NCBI RefSeq assembly: GCF_033971905.1
Contig: NZ_JALBUT010000002.1
Span: forward strand, 180,396-244,395
Length of the DNA stretch: 64,000 nucleotides
Direction of reading: 5' to 3'
Source of the DNA: Intestinicryptomonas porci
Lineage (GTDB): Bacteria; Verrucomicrobiota; Verrucomicrobiia; Opitutales; Intestinicryptomonadaceae
The position numbers and the translations under genes are program-made. Below the pieces are notes generated by a model. It was not told the DNA's origin. It did not search any database and saw only the letters and a program-made list of their open reading frames with translations. This document shows, piece after piece, positions 44,043 through 52,340 of the stretch. Positions within the stretch are counted from its first letter, which is position 1. Each line of letters opens with the position of its first letter.

Positions 44043-44736
44043 CTTTTAGTTCTTTTATGATTGCTTTTGCGGCTTCGGCGGGATTTTCCGCCTTTAATAT
44101 GGGTCTGCCGACAACGATGTAGCTTGAACCTGTCTTTGCGGCAAGCGACGGCGTCATAATGCGCTTTTGCTCGTTTGAGTCGCTTCCGGCGGGTCTTATG
44201 CCGGGGGTGATTAAATCCATTTCGCTTTTTAAATTTTTGCGCAGAAGTTCGATTTCAAGCGGAGAGCACACAAGCCCTGAAAGCCCCGATTCTTCGGCGA
44301 GCTTTGCAAGTTTTAAAACTTGTTCGGACAGAGTCCTGTCAAAGCCCGTTGCCCGCATTGAGTCTTCGTCAAAGGAAGTTAGGACTGTAACCCCCAAAAT
44401 TTGCATTTCCTTGTTTGTTTCTTTTGCGGCGTTCAAGGCCGCTTTCATCATTTCAGCCCCTCCGCTTGTGTGGATTGTGAGCATTGAAACGGGAAGCCCT
44501 TCAAGGCTTTTTACGGCGGAAGCCACTGTGTTTGGAATATCGTATAATTTTAAATCCAAAAAGACTTTAAAGCCCATTTCGCCGACTTGGCGCACGAAGT
44601 CCGCGCCGTATTTCAAATACATTTGAAGCCCGATTTTAACCCATTCGAGCGAGCCTTGCAGCTTTTTTAGCATATCGAGCGCGCTTTCCTTGTCGGGAAG
44701 GTCGAGGGCGAGAATTAATTTACATTGTTTTGACAT
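44032..44736 (-). CDS. pyrF: Orotidine 5'-phosphate decarboxylase
   Basis: PyrF makes UMP from OMP. The 234 residues have LILALDLPDKESALDML, the catalytic KVFLDLKLYDIPNTVASAV (Asp-x-Lys-x2-Asp motif), LTIHTSGGAEMM, ITPGIRP and the C-terminal YIVVGRPIL. The ATG at 44736 is preferred to one seven codons upstream. It leads the pyrF-ispD-ispF operon and is read divergently from ispE. Confidence 0.94.
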   Translation of the reverse strand: MSKQCKLILALDLPDKESALDMLKKLQGSLEWVKIGLQMYLKYGADFVRQVGEMGFKVFLDLKLYDIPNTVASAVKSLEGLPVSMLTIHTSGGAEMMKAALNAAKETNKEMQILGVTVLTSFDEDSMRATGFDRTLSEQVLKLAKLAEESGLSGLVCSPLEIELLRKNLKSEMDLITPGIRPAGSDSNEQKRIMTPSLAAKTGSSYIVVGRPILKAENPAEAAKAIIKELKDAK

Positions 44737-44779
44737 ATGGGTTAAAATTTGGCACAAATGTTTTTATTTTTCAAACCAA

Positions 44780-45655
44780 ATGACATACCAGACATCATTT
44801 TTCAGCCCGTGCAAAGTAAATTACATGCTTACGATTACGGGAGTCCGTCCCGATGGATTTCATAATCTTGTCAGCCTTGTCGCTCCGACGCGCTTTGGCG
44901 ACGAGCTTTTTATCGAAGAGGCGGGCGAGGATTCAATCGAATGCAATTTGGAGGGCGTGCCTTGCGACGAGTCAAATTTGGTTATGAAAGCGGCGGCGGT
45001 TTTCAGGCGGGCGACGATGATGAACCGCTTTTTCAAATTCAATTTGGTCAAGAAAGTTCCGCACGGGGCGGGGCTTGGTGGGGGGTCGTCAAACGCGGCA
45101 ACTGCTCTTTTGGCGTTAAATCAAATTTGTGGCTATCCGCTCTCTAATGGAGAGCTTGAAAGGCTTTCTGCTCTCATCGGTTCAGACTGCCCCCTGTTTT
45201 TGAGGGGAAAACCTGTTGTCATGCGCGGCAGAGGGGAGCTTCTTGAAGACTTGCCCGAAAACGCGCAAAATTTGATTGCGTCTTTGAAACTTTTGATATT
45301 CAAGCCGAACTTTTCCATAAATACGGGTTGGGCGTACAAAACCATGAAAGAGTCGGGCAAGATGTATATTTCAGAACAAGAGGCGGAAGATGCGCTTTTG
45401 TCGTGGATAAAAAATCCCGAGATTGAAAATCTGCCGCTTGTTAACAATATGCAAATTCCCGCTTTTGAAAAGTTCCCCGCATTGGAGGCTGTTTTGAATT
45501 TTATCCGCAACGAGTACAATCTGCCCTGTCTCATGAGCGGATCGGGCAGCGCGTGCTTTGCGGTGGTCAACAATTTGCAACCCGACGCTTTGCAGAGCCT
45601 GAAAGACGCAATTAAAAAAAGGCTTGGCGAAAGCTGTTTTATCACGGAGGCTTAA
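44780..45655 (+). CDS. ispE: 4-diphosphocytidyl-2-C-methyl-D-erythritol kinase
   Basis: IspE of the MEP pathway, a GHMP kinase of 291 residues. Hallmarks are SPCKVNYMLTITGVRPDGFHNL, the ATP loop KVPHGAGLGGGSSNAATALLALN and the C-terminal GSGSACFAVV. The ATG at 44780 is used; upstream in-frame starts would overlap pyrF. It lies opposite ispD and ispF and shares an operon with the next gene (stop and start overlap region at 45655/45657). Confidence 0.95.
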   Translation: MTYQTSFFSPCKVNYMLTITGVRPDGFHNLVSLVAPTRFGDELFIEEAGEDSIECNLEGVPCDESNLVMKAAAVFRRATMMNRFFKFNLVKKVPHGAGLGGGSSNAATALLALNQICGYPLSNGELERLSALIGSDCPLFLRGKPVVMRGRGELLEDLPENAQNLIASLKLLIFKPNFSINTGWAYKTMKESGKMYISEQEAEDALLSWIKNPEIENLPLVNNMQIPAFEKFPALEAVLNFIRNEYNLPCLMSGSGSACFAVVNNLQPDALQSLKDAIKKRLGESCFITEA

Positions 45656-45656
45656 A

Positions 45657-48212
45657 ATGAAATACACATTCTTAAAAGACAATAATTTGCCCGCATTTTT
45701 GGGCGACGATTTTGAAATATCGTATTCCTCCATGTATGCGAATGTTTTGGAGTTTTCAAAGCGCGTGCCAAAAGAAAGGGCGCATGTAGCAATCTATGCC
45801 GAAAATTCGCCGGAGTGGGTGTGCGCTCTATACGGCGCGTGGCTGAAACATTCAACGGTTGTGCCTGTTGACGCGACATTGCCGGTTGCGGAGACTGCGT
45901 TCATTTTGTCGGATAGCGAAACGGATTTTTTGTTTGCCTCTAAAGCGAATTTGGAAAACGCGAAGGCGGCGGTTGAAAAGTCGGGCAGGGCGGTTGAAAT
46001 TTGCGTAATCGAGGAAGTCGAAAAGCCTTTGATGAACGCAACTTTGCCAAACGGCTGGAAAATCGAGTGCGAGGCGGAAGACTTGGCTTTCATTGTTTAC
46101 ACTTCCGGAACAACCAGCAATCCGAAAGGCGTAATGCTTACTTTCGACAATTTGCAGGCGAATATCGAGGCGGTTTCGGACGAGGGATATTTCCATGAAA
46201 AAATGCGCACTCTCGCGATGCTTCCTTTTCAGCATATTTTGCCACTTGTAGGTACTGTTGTGGGGGTGCTTTACGTTGGGGGCGCGATAGTTTTCCCGAA
46301 GAGCCTCGCTCCCGCAGACATTGCGGGCGTTCTTGCAAAGCGCAAGGCTACCATGGTTATTTCCGTCCCCAGATTTTACGAGCTTATACATGCAAACATA
46401 ATGGAAAAGGTGAACAAGTCCATTGCCGTGAAGTCGCTTTTTCTGCTTTCTAAGTTTGCGGGTTCTGTAAAGTTTGCAAGAATGCTTTTTGCGAGCATTC
46501 ACAAGCGTTTTGGCGGAAAAGTTTCGGCGTGGGTCTGCGGGGGGGCGGCGTTAAACCGCGAAGTGAACGCTGATTTGAGCGCGCTCGGATTTAAAATCTG
46601 CGAGGGCTACGGAATGACGGAAGCCGCTCCCATCATAGCTTTTCCCAGAATAGGGAACATCAAGATAGGCTCTTGCGGTCAGCCTTTGCCGTCGAACGAA
46701 GTCCGTATTGTGGACGGCGAAATCACCGTTCGCGGCAGGAGCATAACCAAGGGCTATTACCGCCGCCCCGAAGAAAACGAAGCCTCATTTAACAACGGAT
46801 GGCTATACACGGGAGACTTGGGATATTTTGACGATGACGGCTTTTTGTTCATAACAGGCAGGCGCAAGGAAATTATAGTCTTGCCCAACGGTAAAAAGCT
46901 GAACCCAATCGAGCTTGAAGAACAGATAAAGGAAAAATGCCCACAGCTTGAAGAAGTCGGAGTTTTGATGTATGACGACATCTTGCAGGCAGTTTGCAGA
47001 ATTTCAGATAAGATGTATGCCGAGCTTGGGAAAGAAGGGGCGGAAGATTTTGTGAGGGAAAACGCAATTCTTCCATACAACAGGGTAAACGCCTCTTACA
47101 GGCGCATCATACGTTTTACCGTTACAACGAAAGAGTTTCCGCGCACTCGCATAGGCAAGCTTAAAAGATTCCAGCTTGCGTCGTTTGTGGAAAGCGTGAA
47201 AACGGAGCTGCCCATAGAGCAGGTTTTTGCCCCCGAGCCTGAAAGCAAAATCTACAAGGACTTGAAGGAGTTTTTGGCAATGCAGGTTTCTGTTACTGTT
47301 TTGCCCGATGCCCATATGGAAATGGATTTGGGCTTGGATTCTTTGGGCAAAGTTGCGCTACACGGATTTATAAAAGAAAATTACAATATTGATATGCAGG
47401 AAAGCGATTTTGAAAAATATTCGTCTTTGCGCAAGGTCGCAAATTTCATAGAGGAAGAGCAGAAGAAAAAGACGGAGGAAAAAGCAGTTGCCGATTCTCC
47501 GAAGCCGAGAAAGCCCAAGGCTGTCGCGTGGAGTGAAATTTTGAAAAACTGCACACCTCCGATAATCCCTAAAACTTACTTTTTTCACGCGATAACTCTG
47601 TTTGCCGCAAGAATTTTCTTTAAGTTTTGGTATGACATCGAAATAGAGGGCAGGGAAAACATAAAAGACGGCGAGCCTATGATTGTTGCCCCCAACCACC
47701 AGTCTTTGTGCGACGGATTTTTCTTCGCCAAAATGTTTCCGCGCAAGAAATTGTACAAATTCTATTTCTTCGCGAAAATGCGGGCGATGATGAGCAGCAA
47801 GTTCATGAAGTTTTATGTGCGGCACAGCAACATTATCGTAGTTGACGTAAAATCGAACATAAAGGAATCCGTGCAAAAGCTTGCGGAAATTCTGCGCAAG
47901 AAAAATTACGTTGTGATGTTCCCCGAAGGGACGCGCACGCGCGACGGAAATGTTGCCGAATTTAAGCCGATGTTCGCGATTTTGGCAAAAGAAATGGGCG
48001 TAAGGGTTGTTCCCATGGTCATTTCGGGGGCGTTTGAAGGCTTGAAAGCGAGAACGAGTTTGCCCGCGCGCGGAACGAAGATAAAAATTAAGCTTTTGCC
48101 GCCCGTTTCGGTTGAAGAGGGCGAAAGCTACGCGGATTTTTCAAACCGAGTCCGCGAAATTGTTATCGCCGAAAAGGCGAAAATAGAGGGCAGGGAGCTA
48201 TCGTCAGATTAA
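45657..48212 (+). CDS. AMP-ligase / acyl carrier / PlsC acyltransferase fusion
   Basis: An 851-residue three-part protein of acyl-lipid metabolism. About 1-505 is an AMP-forming acyl ligase (IVYTSGTTSNPKGVMLTFDNL, GYGMTEAAPIIAF, LYTGDLGYFDDDGFLFITGRRKEIIV). About 540-605 is an acyl carrier domain with the phosphopantetheine serine in LGLDSLGKVA. The C-terminal 180 residues or so form a PlsC acyltransferase: APNHQSLCDGFFFAKMF (the NHx4D box) and FPEGTRTRDG. E. coli Aas has the two enzymatic domains in the reverse order and no ACP. It may activate, hold and transfer acyl chains to lysophospholipid in one protein. The ATG at 45657 follows GGAGG. Confidence 0.88.
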   Translation: MKYTFLKDNNLPAFLGDDFEISYSSMYANVLEFSKRVPKERAHVAIYAENSPEWVCALYGAWLKHSTVVPVDATLPVAETAFILSDSETDFLFASKANLENAKAAVEKSGRAVEICVIEEVEKPLMNATLPNGWKIECEAEDLAFIVYTSGTTSNPKGVMLTFDNLQANIEAVSDEGYFHEKMRTLAMLPFQHILPLVGTVVGVLYVGGAIVFPKSLAPADIAGVLAKRKATMVISVPRFYELIHANIMEKVNKSIAVKSLFLLSKFAGSVKFARMLFASIHKRFGGKVSAWVCGGAALNREVNADLSALGFKICEGYGMTEAAPIIAFPRIGNIKIGSCGQPLPSNEVRIVDGEITVRGRSITKGYYRRPEENEASFNNGWLYTGDLGYFDDDGFLFITGRRKEIIVLPNGKKLNPIELEEQIKEKCPQLEEVGVLMYDDILQAVCRISDKMYAELGKEGAEDFVRENAILPYNRVNASYRRIIRFTVTTKEFPRTRIGKLKRFQLASFVESVKTELPIEQVFAPEPESKIYKDLKEFLAMQVSVTVLPDAHMEMDLGLDSLGKVALHGFIKENYNIDMQESDFEKYSSLRKVANFIEEEQKKKTEEKAVADSPKPRKPKAVAWSEILKNCTPPIIPKTYFFHAITLFAARIFFKFWYDIEIEGRENIKDGEPMIVAPNHQSLCDGFFFAKMFPRKKLYKFYFFAKMRAMMSSKFMKFYVRHSNIIVVDVKSNIKESVQKLAEILRKKNYVVMFPEGTRTRDGNVAEFKPMFAILAKEMGVRVVPMVISGAFEGLKARTSLPARGTKIKIKLLPPVSVEEGESYADFSNRVREIVIAEKAKIEGRELSSD

Positions 48213-48236
48213 AATTCTAAATCCCAAAAAAGGAAA

Positions 48237-48275
48237 GGCGGGGACAGCAAAAAGCAGTCCCCGCCTCGTTTTATT
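48237..48275 (+). terminator. Terminator of the acyltransferase fusion gene
   Basis: AGGCGGGGAC / GTCCCCGCCT perfect 10-bp stem, then a T-rich tail. Confidence 0.85.
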
Positions 48276-48290
48276 GACTATAAGAAGAAA

Positions 48291-48548
48291 TTATAAAAGC
48301 GAATAAAGGTACAAGAAGTAGAGTGTTGCCGCAGTGCCCATCAGCATTAAAAGTGAAATGTTAAGCCCCATTTTGTACGAGCCGTTATTTTCACTTTCTG
48401 AAGTATCGACTGCCGTAAAATTCAGCTTGTAAAACCTAAAACACAAGAACGCAAATATAACAACAATAAGCGTAAAAAATAAAAATCCCTGCGAAAATAC
48501 GACTTCCACAAAGAAATCCAAAAATCCGTATTCCGAGTATGAGTTCAT
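48291..48548 (-). CDS. Small membrane protein, two spans
   Basis: Not recognised. It has 85 residues and two hydrophobic spans (about 19-40 and 62-83) joined by an acidic/polar loop of about 22 residues. No signal for export. It lies downstream of the PEP-CTERM gene at 48623, separated by a weak hairpin. Confidence 0.55.
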   Translation of the reverse strand: MNSYSEYGFLDFFVEVVFSQGFLFFTLIVVIFAFLCFRFYKLNFTAVDTSESENNGSYKMGLNISLLMLMGTAATLYFLYLYSLL

Positions 48549-48570
48549 CTTTCTTCCCTTAGAAAGAGCC

Positions 48571-48590
48571 TTCGGGCATAAAGCCCGAAA
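48571..48590 (-). terminator. Weak hairpin terminator
   Basis: TTCGGGC / GCCCGAA stem with a 5-base loop and a GGCTCTTT tail on the minus strand. Lies between two minus-strand genes. Confidence 0.4.
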
Positions 48591-48622
48591 GCCCCGTATC
48601 CTATTTTATACCTATAAAAAAA

Positions 48623-49567
48623 TTACTTTCTTCTTATGTACGTCGCAAACGCGAGAGCAAGTGCGCCGAAAATTGCCGCATATGCAGAAGGTTCGGGAAT
48701 GATTGTAATAGTGCCGTTATCTGAAATTCTTATATTGTACGTCATATTTGTAGATTTGTCGAAAACCGTCAAATTTTCAGATGTCAGCAAGTTTTCTATC
48801 GAGCTTCCCGCAAGCGTTATAGTCTCGAAATACTCGTTTAATTCCTTGTCTTGGAACGCAGAAATGTCGTCAACGACAAATTCAAAGGTCATGTTGCTTA
48901 TATCATTCCCTTTGGCAAAGGAAATTTCAGCTCCCGCTTCAAAGCTCAACTTGCCGTTATACTGAACTTTGTCTGTCGATGAAAAACTTGAAGTGGAATC
49001 AACATAAATATTGGCGTAAGAAGAGCCGTTATACCCTTTACCCGTTAAATTTAAACTTCCTCCGTTTATAATTTTTATGTCTCCCCCGCCGCCTTGGTAA
49101 GAAGAAGCATATTTTATGAAATCAGCTTGTAAAAAGCTCGAATCGATAACTATGTTTGACTCGTTGAAAAGAGATATTTCTTTTTTTAACGTTGCCGTGC
49201 AGTCTTTCAAAAACAGACTTGCACCCTCTTCTTCCAAGGAAATTTTATTGGCATTAATGGTCGTTCCGTAAGCGTTTATATTTGTACCTTTGAAAATTGA
49301 AATAGTGCCTGCATTTACTTTGTTTCCTCCAAGAAAAACCAATGAAGAATTTTCCCCGTAAACACTCAATGAATTTGCCGTTATTGAAACATTCTTGCTG
49401 ACCGAAACTTTTATGTTTCCCTTTAAATATGTATCAATAATAATTTGAGCATCGTTTACATTCGTTTCCACAAGCGTGATTTCATCGTATTGCGTATTTG
49501 CAAATCCCAATGAAATACAACTTGATAACATAGCCAAAACCATGAATTTATTGACGCGAATGTCCAT
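48623..49567 (-). CDS. PEP-CTERM exported protein, repetitive beta-rich
   Basis: A 314-residue exported protein with a signal peptide (MDIRVNKFMVLAMLSSCISLGFAN). The body (about 35-285) is rich in Asn, Ser, Ile and Val with short parallel repeats (NVSITANSLSVYGENSSLVFLGGNKVNAG), the look of a beta-helix, as in autotransporter passengers. It ends in a PEP-CTERM signal IIPEPSAYAAIFGALALAFATYIRRK. Asn-rich and AT-rich compared with the core. Two palindromes lie upstream at 49605-49625 and 49742-49772. Confidence 0.85.
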   Translation of the reverse strand: MDIRVNKFMVLAMLSSCISLGFANTQYDEITLVETNVNDAQIIIDTYLKGNIKVSVSKNVSITANSLSVYGENSSLVFLGGNKVNAGTISIFKGTNINAYGTTINANKISLEEEGASLFLKDCTATLKKEISLFNESNIVIDSSFLQADFIKYASSYQGGGGDIKIINGGSLNLTGKGYNGSSYANIYVDSTSSFSSTDKVQYNGKLSFEAGAEISFAKGNDISNMTFEFVVDDISAFQDKELNEYFETITLAGSSIENLLTSENLTVFDKSTNMTYNIRISDNGTITIIPEPSAYAAIFGALALAFATYIRRK

Positions 49568-49604
49568 TTTCCTGCTTATTCAAATTATTAAATAGGCTGG
49601 AAAT

Positions 49605-49625
49605 ATGCGTATTGCTAATACGCAT
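49605..49625. promoter_or_regulatory. Palindrome with GTATT-GCT-AATAC core (near copy)
   Basis: Nine-bp perfect arms ATGCGTATT / AATACGCAT around GCT, 37 bases before the ATG of the 48623 gene. The 15-base core CGTATTGCTAATACG recurs as its reverse complement at 49750-49764. Confidence 0.55.
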
Positions 49626-49741
49626 TGTTTTTATGGAGTTTAATTTGTTATTCTACAACTACTTGTATTTTTATGTGCATGAGGATAATTTATTTTTTTG
49701 GGAGAAAAAAGCCCCGAAACCCGTTATTTTACAAATTTTTG

Positions 49742-49772
49742 TTGACAACCGTATTAGCAATACGGTTGTCAA
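49742..49772. promoter_or_regulatory. Palindrome with GTATT-AGC-AATAC core (far copy, inverted)
   Basis: Fourteen-bp perfect arms TTGACAACCGTATT / AATACGGTTGTCAA around AGC. The centre is the reverse complement of the near copy. No T run follows, so it is not a terminator. Confidence 0.6.
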
Positions 49773-49964
49773 ATTCTGTACCTCGTTGTTTTTCCGAATT
49801 TTACAAATAAAAAGGCTCTTTGAAATGGAGCTTTTTTTGCGCAGACGCGCTTTCTTCCTGTTTTTCTAACTCATTAACCCGTGCGGACTCTGAACGAAAA
49901 GCATATACAAACTCTCAATCTTTTCTTTTTCATTATTTATTTTTTGTAAATTTATAAAAAAAGC

Positions 49965-49992
49965 TTGTAAAAAAGTTTTTCTAGGATAGATA
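49965..49992 (+). promoter_or_regulatory. Candidate promoter of 50027 PEP-CTERM gene
   Basis: TTGTAA (49965-49970) and TAGATA (49987-49992) separated by 16 bases; the ATG is 34 bases beyond the -10 box. Confidence 0.35.
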
Positions 49993-50026
49993 TTTATGCA
50001 AATTGAAAAAATTTTTCTTGAAAATC

Positions 50027-51562
50027 ATGAATATTAAAAGAATTACAATACCCCTGATATTATTTGCGGCGGCTTCAAGTGCTTTTGCAGCCACATATCT
50101 TAGAGATGTTATAATACCTGAAGCCGATTGGAATGGTGAAGATGCTTGGCTTGATGCCACAACTTTAGACTCTATCATTATTCCTCCGACTTCGTCCGAC
50201 AACGTAAGAGTTTGGTTCGGTATAACCAATATAACAGAAACTGCTGTTGCCAACAATATTTCAATGCAGGCTGGCGAAGATAAAACAGGCGAGATCCCAA
50301 CATTGAATGTTTCCGCAAATCTAACTCTTGCGGACTCTTTCTACGTCGAAAAAGGCAACTTAAATATTAGCGCGGGCACTACAACTATAAGCGGCGGCAC
50401 AAACGCTTTCGGCATGAATAGCGGCACTCTTACTTTGTCGGGAACTTCCGAAACAAAGTCCAATCATTTTAATTTTGGCGACAACGGCGTGGCAAACTCC
50501 GGCGCAATAACAGTAAACGTTTCAGATTCCGCAAAAATGACGGCAACAACCCTTGCAAACGGCTTTGGCTTCGGCGTTAACGCAAGAACGCAAGACGTAG
50601 TTGTAAACGTTTCCGACAACGCCGCTTTGACAGGCCGCTTAAAAGTAGGCATTGGCGACAACGACAAGAAATATACATATTCCGCAGCCGCTACTGTAAA
50701 TATTTCCGGCAATGCAACTGTAAGCGCCGACTATATCAACCTTTACAGAAACGCAACTTTGAACGTTTCGGGCGAAGCGGTGGTTACGGCTTCCGCTGAC
50801 GCGCGCTTGGGCGATATGAACCACTTGAATTCGGCAAGCTCCGCCACTCAGGCAAGCGTAACATTTTCCGATTCTTCGCGCTTAAATGTCAACGGCGGGG
50901 AAAACGGCGTGATGATTTTTAACGGCGCAACCGTTACATTTGAAGACAATTCCGTTCTAAACGTCAACAGAAATGTATGGGTAGGCAAAACATACCAGGG
51001 TGTATTTTCGTCGGGCCATCTCATATTGAAGGACAATGTGCAAACTTACAGCGGCGCAAACTTGGTTCTTTTGGGCGCAGATTCCACAGTTGAATTTTAC
51101 GGCTCGAACATTAAGGCAAAAAGCGGCCAGACCTACAACTTCACAAACTTGGGCGCGTCCGCATATAGGGCTCAAATGGCGGGCACTATGAAGTATATCG
51201 CCGACGCCGACGGCATCTCGCTTATTAAAATCAACACGATTGTTGCCCGCGACGAAAGCAAGAATACCGGCTACGACATTCTTTTGGATTTCACAAACTT
51301 CGTGTTAACCGAAGGCGAAACCAAGCAAATGGCGATAATTTACTCGAATTCAAGCCAAAATGTCATCTCGGCTTACGAAACCTACCAGAGCGATTTGATT
51401 ACTGTTATCAAGGCCAACGAAGCCGACACATACTCGATTTACGCAAGCGGCAAAACGCTTTACATCGACTACACCAGCGCGATTATCCCCGAACCCGCGA
51501 CTTGCGCGGCAATGGCAGGGTTGCTCGCTCTTGCGTTCGCGGCATATCGCCGTCGCAAATAA
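50027..51562 (+). CDS. PEP-CTERM exported protein, autotransporter-like repeats
   Basis: A 511-residue exported protein. The signal peptide (MNIKRITIPLILFAAASSAFAAT) is clear from the ATG at 50027. The body has many Asn/Thr/Ser/Val-rich repeats (SGTSETKSNHFNFGDNGVANSGAITVNVSDSAKM, NVSDNAALTGRLKVG), a beta-solenoid-like surface layer as in PEP-CTERM autotransporter-associated proteins. It ends IIPEPATCAAMAGLLALAFAAYRRRK, with a central Cys. Read divergently from 48623. Confidence 0.87.
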   Translation: MNIKRITIPLILFAAASSAFAATYLRDVIIPEADWNGEDAWLDATTLDSIIIPPTSSDNVRVWFGITNITETAVANNISMQAGEDKTGEIPTLNVSANLTLADSFYVEKGNLNISAGTTTISGGTNAFGMNSGTLTLSGTSETKSNHFNFGDNGVANSGAITVNVSDSAKMTATTLANGFGFGVNARTQDVVVNVSDNAALTGRLKVGIGDNDKKYTYSAAATVNISGNATVSADYINLYRNATLNVSGEAVVTASADARLGDMNHLNSASSATQASVTFSDSSRLNVNGGENGVMIFNGATVTFEDNSVLNVNRNVWVGKTYQGVFSSGHLILKDNVQTYSGANLVLLGADSTVEFYGSNIKAKSGQTYNFTNLGASAYRAQMAGTMKYIADADGISLIKINTIVARDESKNTGYDILLDFTNFVLTEGETKQMAIIYSNSSQNVISAYETYQSDLITVIKANEADTYSIYASGKTLYIDYTSAIIPEPATCAAMAGLLALAFAAYRRRK

Positions 51563-51583
51563 AACACATTGGCGCGAACAAAA

Positions 51584-51614
51584 AAAGGAAAGGCGGTAAG
51601 CCTTTCCTTTTTTT
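51584..51614 (+). terminator. Terminator of 50027 PEP-CTERM gene
   Basis: AAAGGAAAGGC / GCCTTTCCTTT 11-bp stem with a 5-base loop and T run. Confidence 0.85.
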
Positions 51615-52340
51615 GCGGAATGAAGAATTAAGAATGAAGAAACGGGCGGGCAAGCCGCCAAGTCCGCGCAAGCGCATGACTTAGTTTGCATAGCGGATAG
51701 AAAGTTTTTGGAATATTTAATGAGAAACAAGAGAGATTTAAAAATTTCTCTTTCCACTAATTAAACAAAGTGCAACACCAGTGAGGGACTAGGGCGCAAA
51801 GCGCCCCAATTGCACGCATCTGCTTGGTTGACTTTCGCCAATCCGCGCAGCCTGCGCCCTTCGGGAAAATTGCTTCGCAATTTTTGCTCCCCAAAAGCTT
51901 GCTTCGCAACTTTTGTGGTCTTCATTAAAAAAATTGGCAGCGGGGGCATAGAAAGTCCTTATTTAAAAAATCTACCGCGGCGCAGCCGCTCTTATTTTTT
52001 CAAAAACTTGATAGGTTGTACACTCCCCGCGCGGGGAAGATTGCGCGGCTGTGTATGTTATCCGTTCAGCGTCTGAGTAGGTTGTGTGTGGAAAAAGCGG
52101 TCAAAACGCCCGATGACTAACATCCCAAAAAGTTTTTTTCAAAAACTTTTCGGGAGCCCTGTTCTCTCGCATTTTGCGAATGGGGTGCTGTACAAGAGTA
52201 CTGCCCCCTGAGCAATCCCAACATGGAGGGCAAGGAAAAGAAAAAACAAACTTTTTTTCAGATGCGGCGCAGCCGCTCTAATTTTAAAACAATTTTCTAA
52301 ATTGTTTGTTTTTTCTTTTCCGTTCCTACGCGCTTTTTCA
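51615..52340. other. Structured, noncoding, palindrome-rich region (726 bases)
   Basis: No gene is supported. It is full of short hairpins: GGGCGC-AAA-GCGCCC near 51790, AAAATTGC-TTC-GCAATTTT and AAAAGCTTGC-TTC-GCAACTTTT near 51870-51915, CCCCGCGCGGGG near 52026, CCCAAAAAGTTTTT / AAAAACTTTTCGGG near 52125-52155, and GGGGTGCTGTAC-AAGA-GTACTGCCCC near 52182-52206. The block GCGGCGCAGCCGCTCT occurs twice (near 51975 and 52264). It may hold a structured RNA or a small repeat family. Confidence 0.5.
52234..52321. repeat. 18-bp perfect inverted repeat (hairpin, MITE-like)
   Basis: GGAAAAGAAAAAACAAAC (52234-52251) and its exact reverse complement (52304-52321) enclose 52 bases that contain GCGGC-GCA-GCCGC. 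It ends 20 bases before the stop of the LysM lipoprotein gene. Could be a small mobile hairpin or a strong terminator. Confidence 0.7.

Larger units (their letters stand above)
49568..50026. other. 459-base intergenic region with two inverted palindromes
   Basis: Between divergently read PEP-CTERM genes. It holds the palindromes at 49605-49625 and 49742-49772, a weak hairpin near 49809-49838 (AAAAGGCTC/GAGCTTTTT), and a candidate promoter at 49965-49992 for the 50027 gene. No coding is supported. Confidence 0.55.

Noticed and set aside
49742..49772. Terminator at the 14-bp palindrome
   Set aside because: No T run on either side and a matching inverted partner exists; a DNA site fits better.
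49612..49869. Open frame between the two palindromes at 49.6-49.8 kb
   Set aside because: It crosses the palindrome and hairpin sequences, has no family features and an unlikely start.
51615..52340. CRISPR array or known RNA (6S, tmRNA, RNase P RNA) in the hairpin region
   Set aside because: No regular repeat-spacer pattern, and the landmark sequences of tmRNA and RNase P RNA are not seen; the 6S fold could not be supported by eye.
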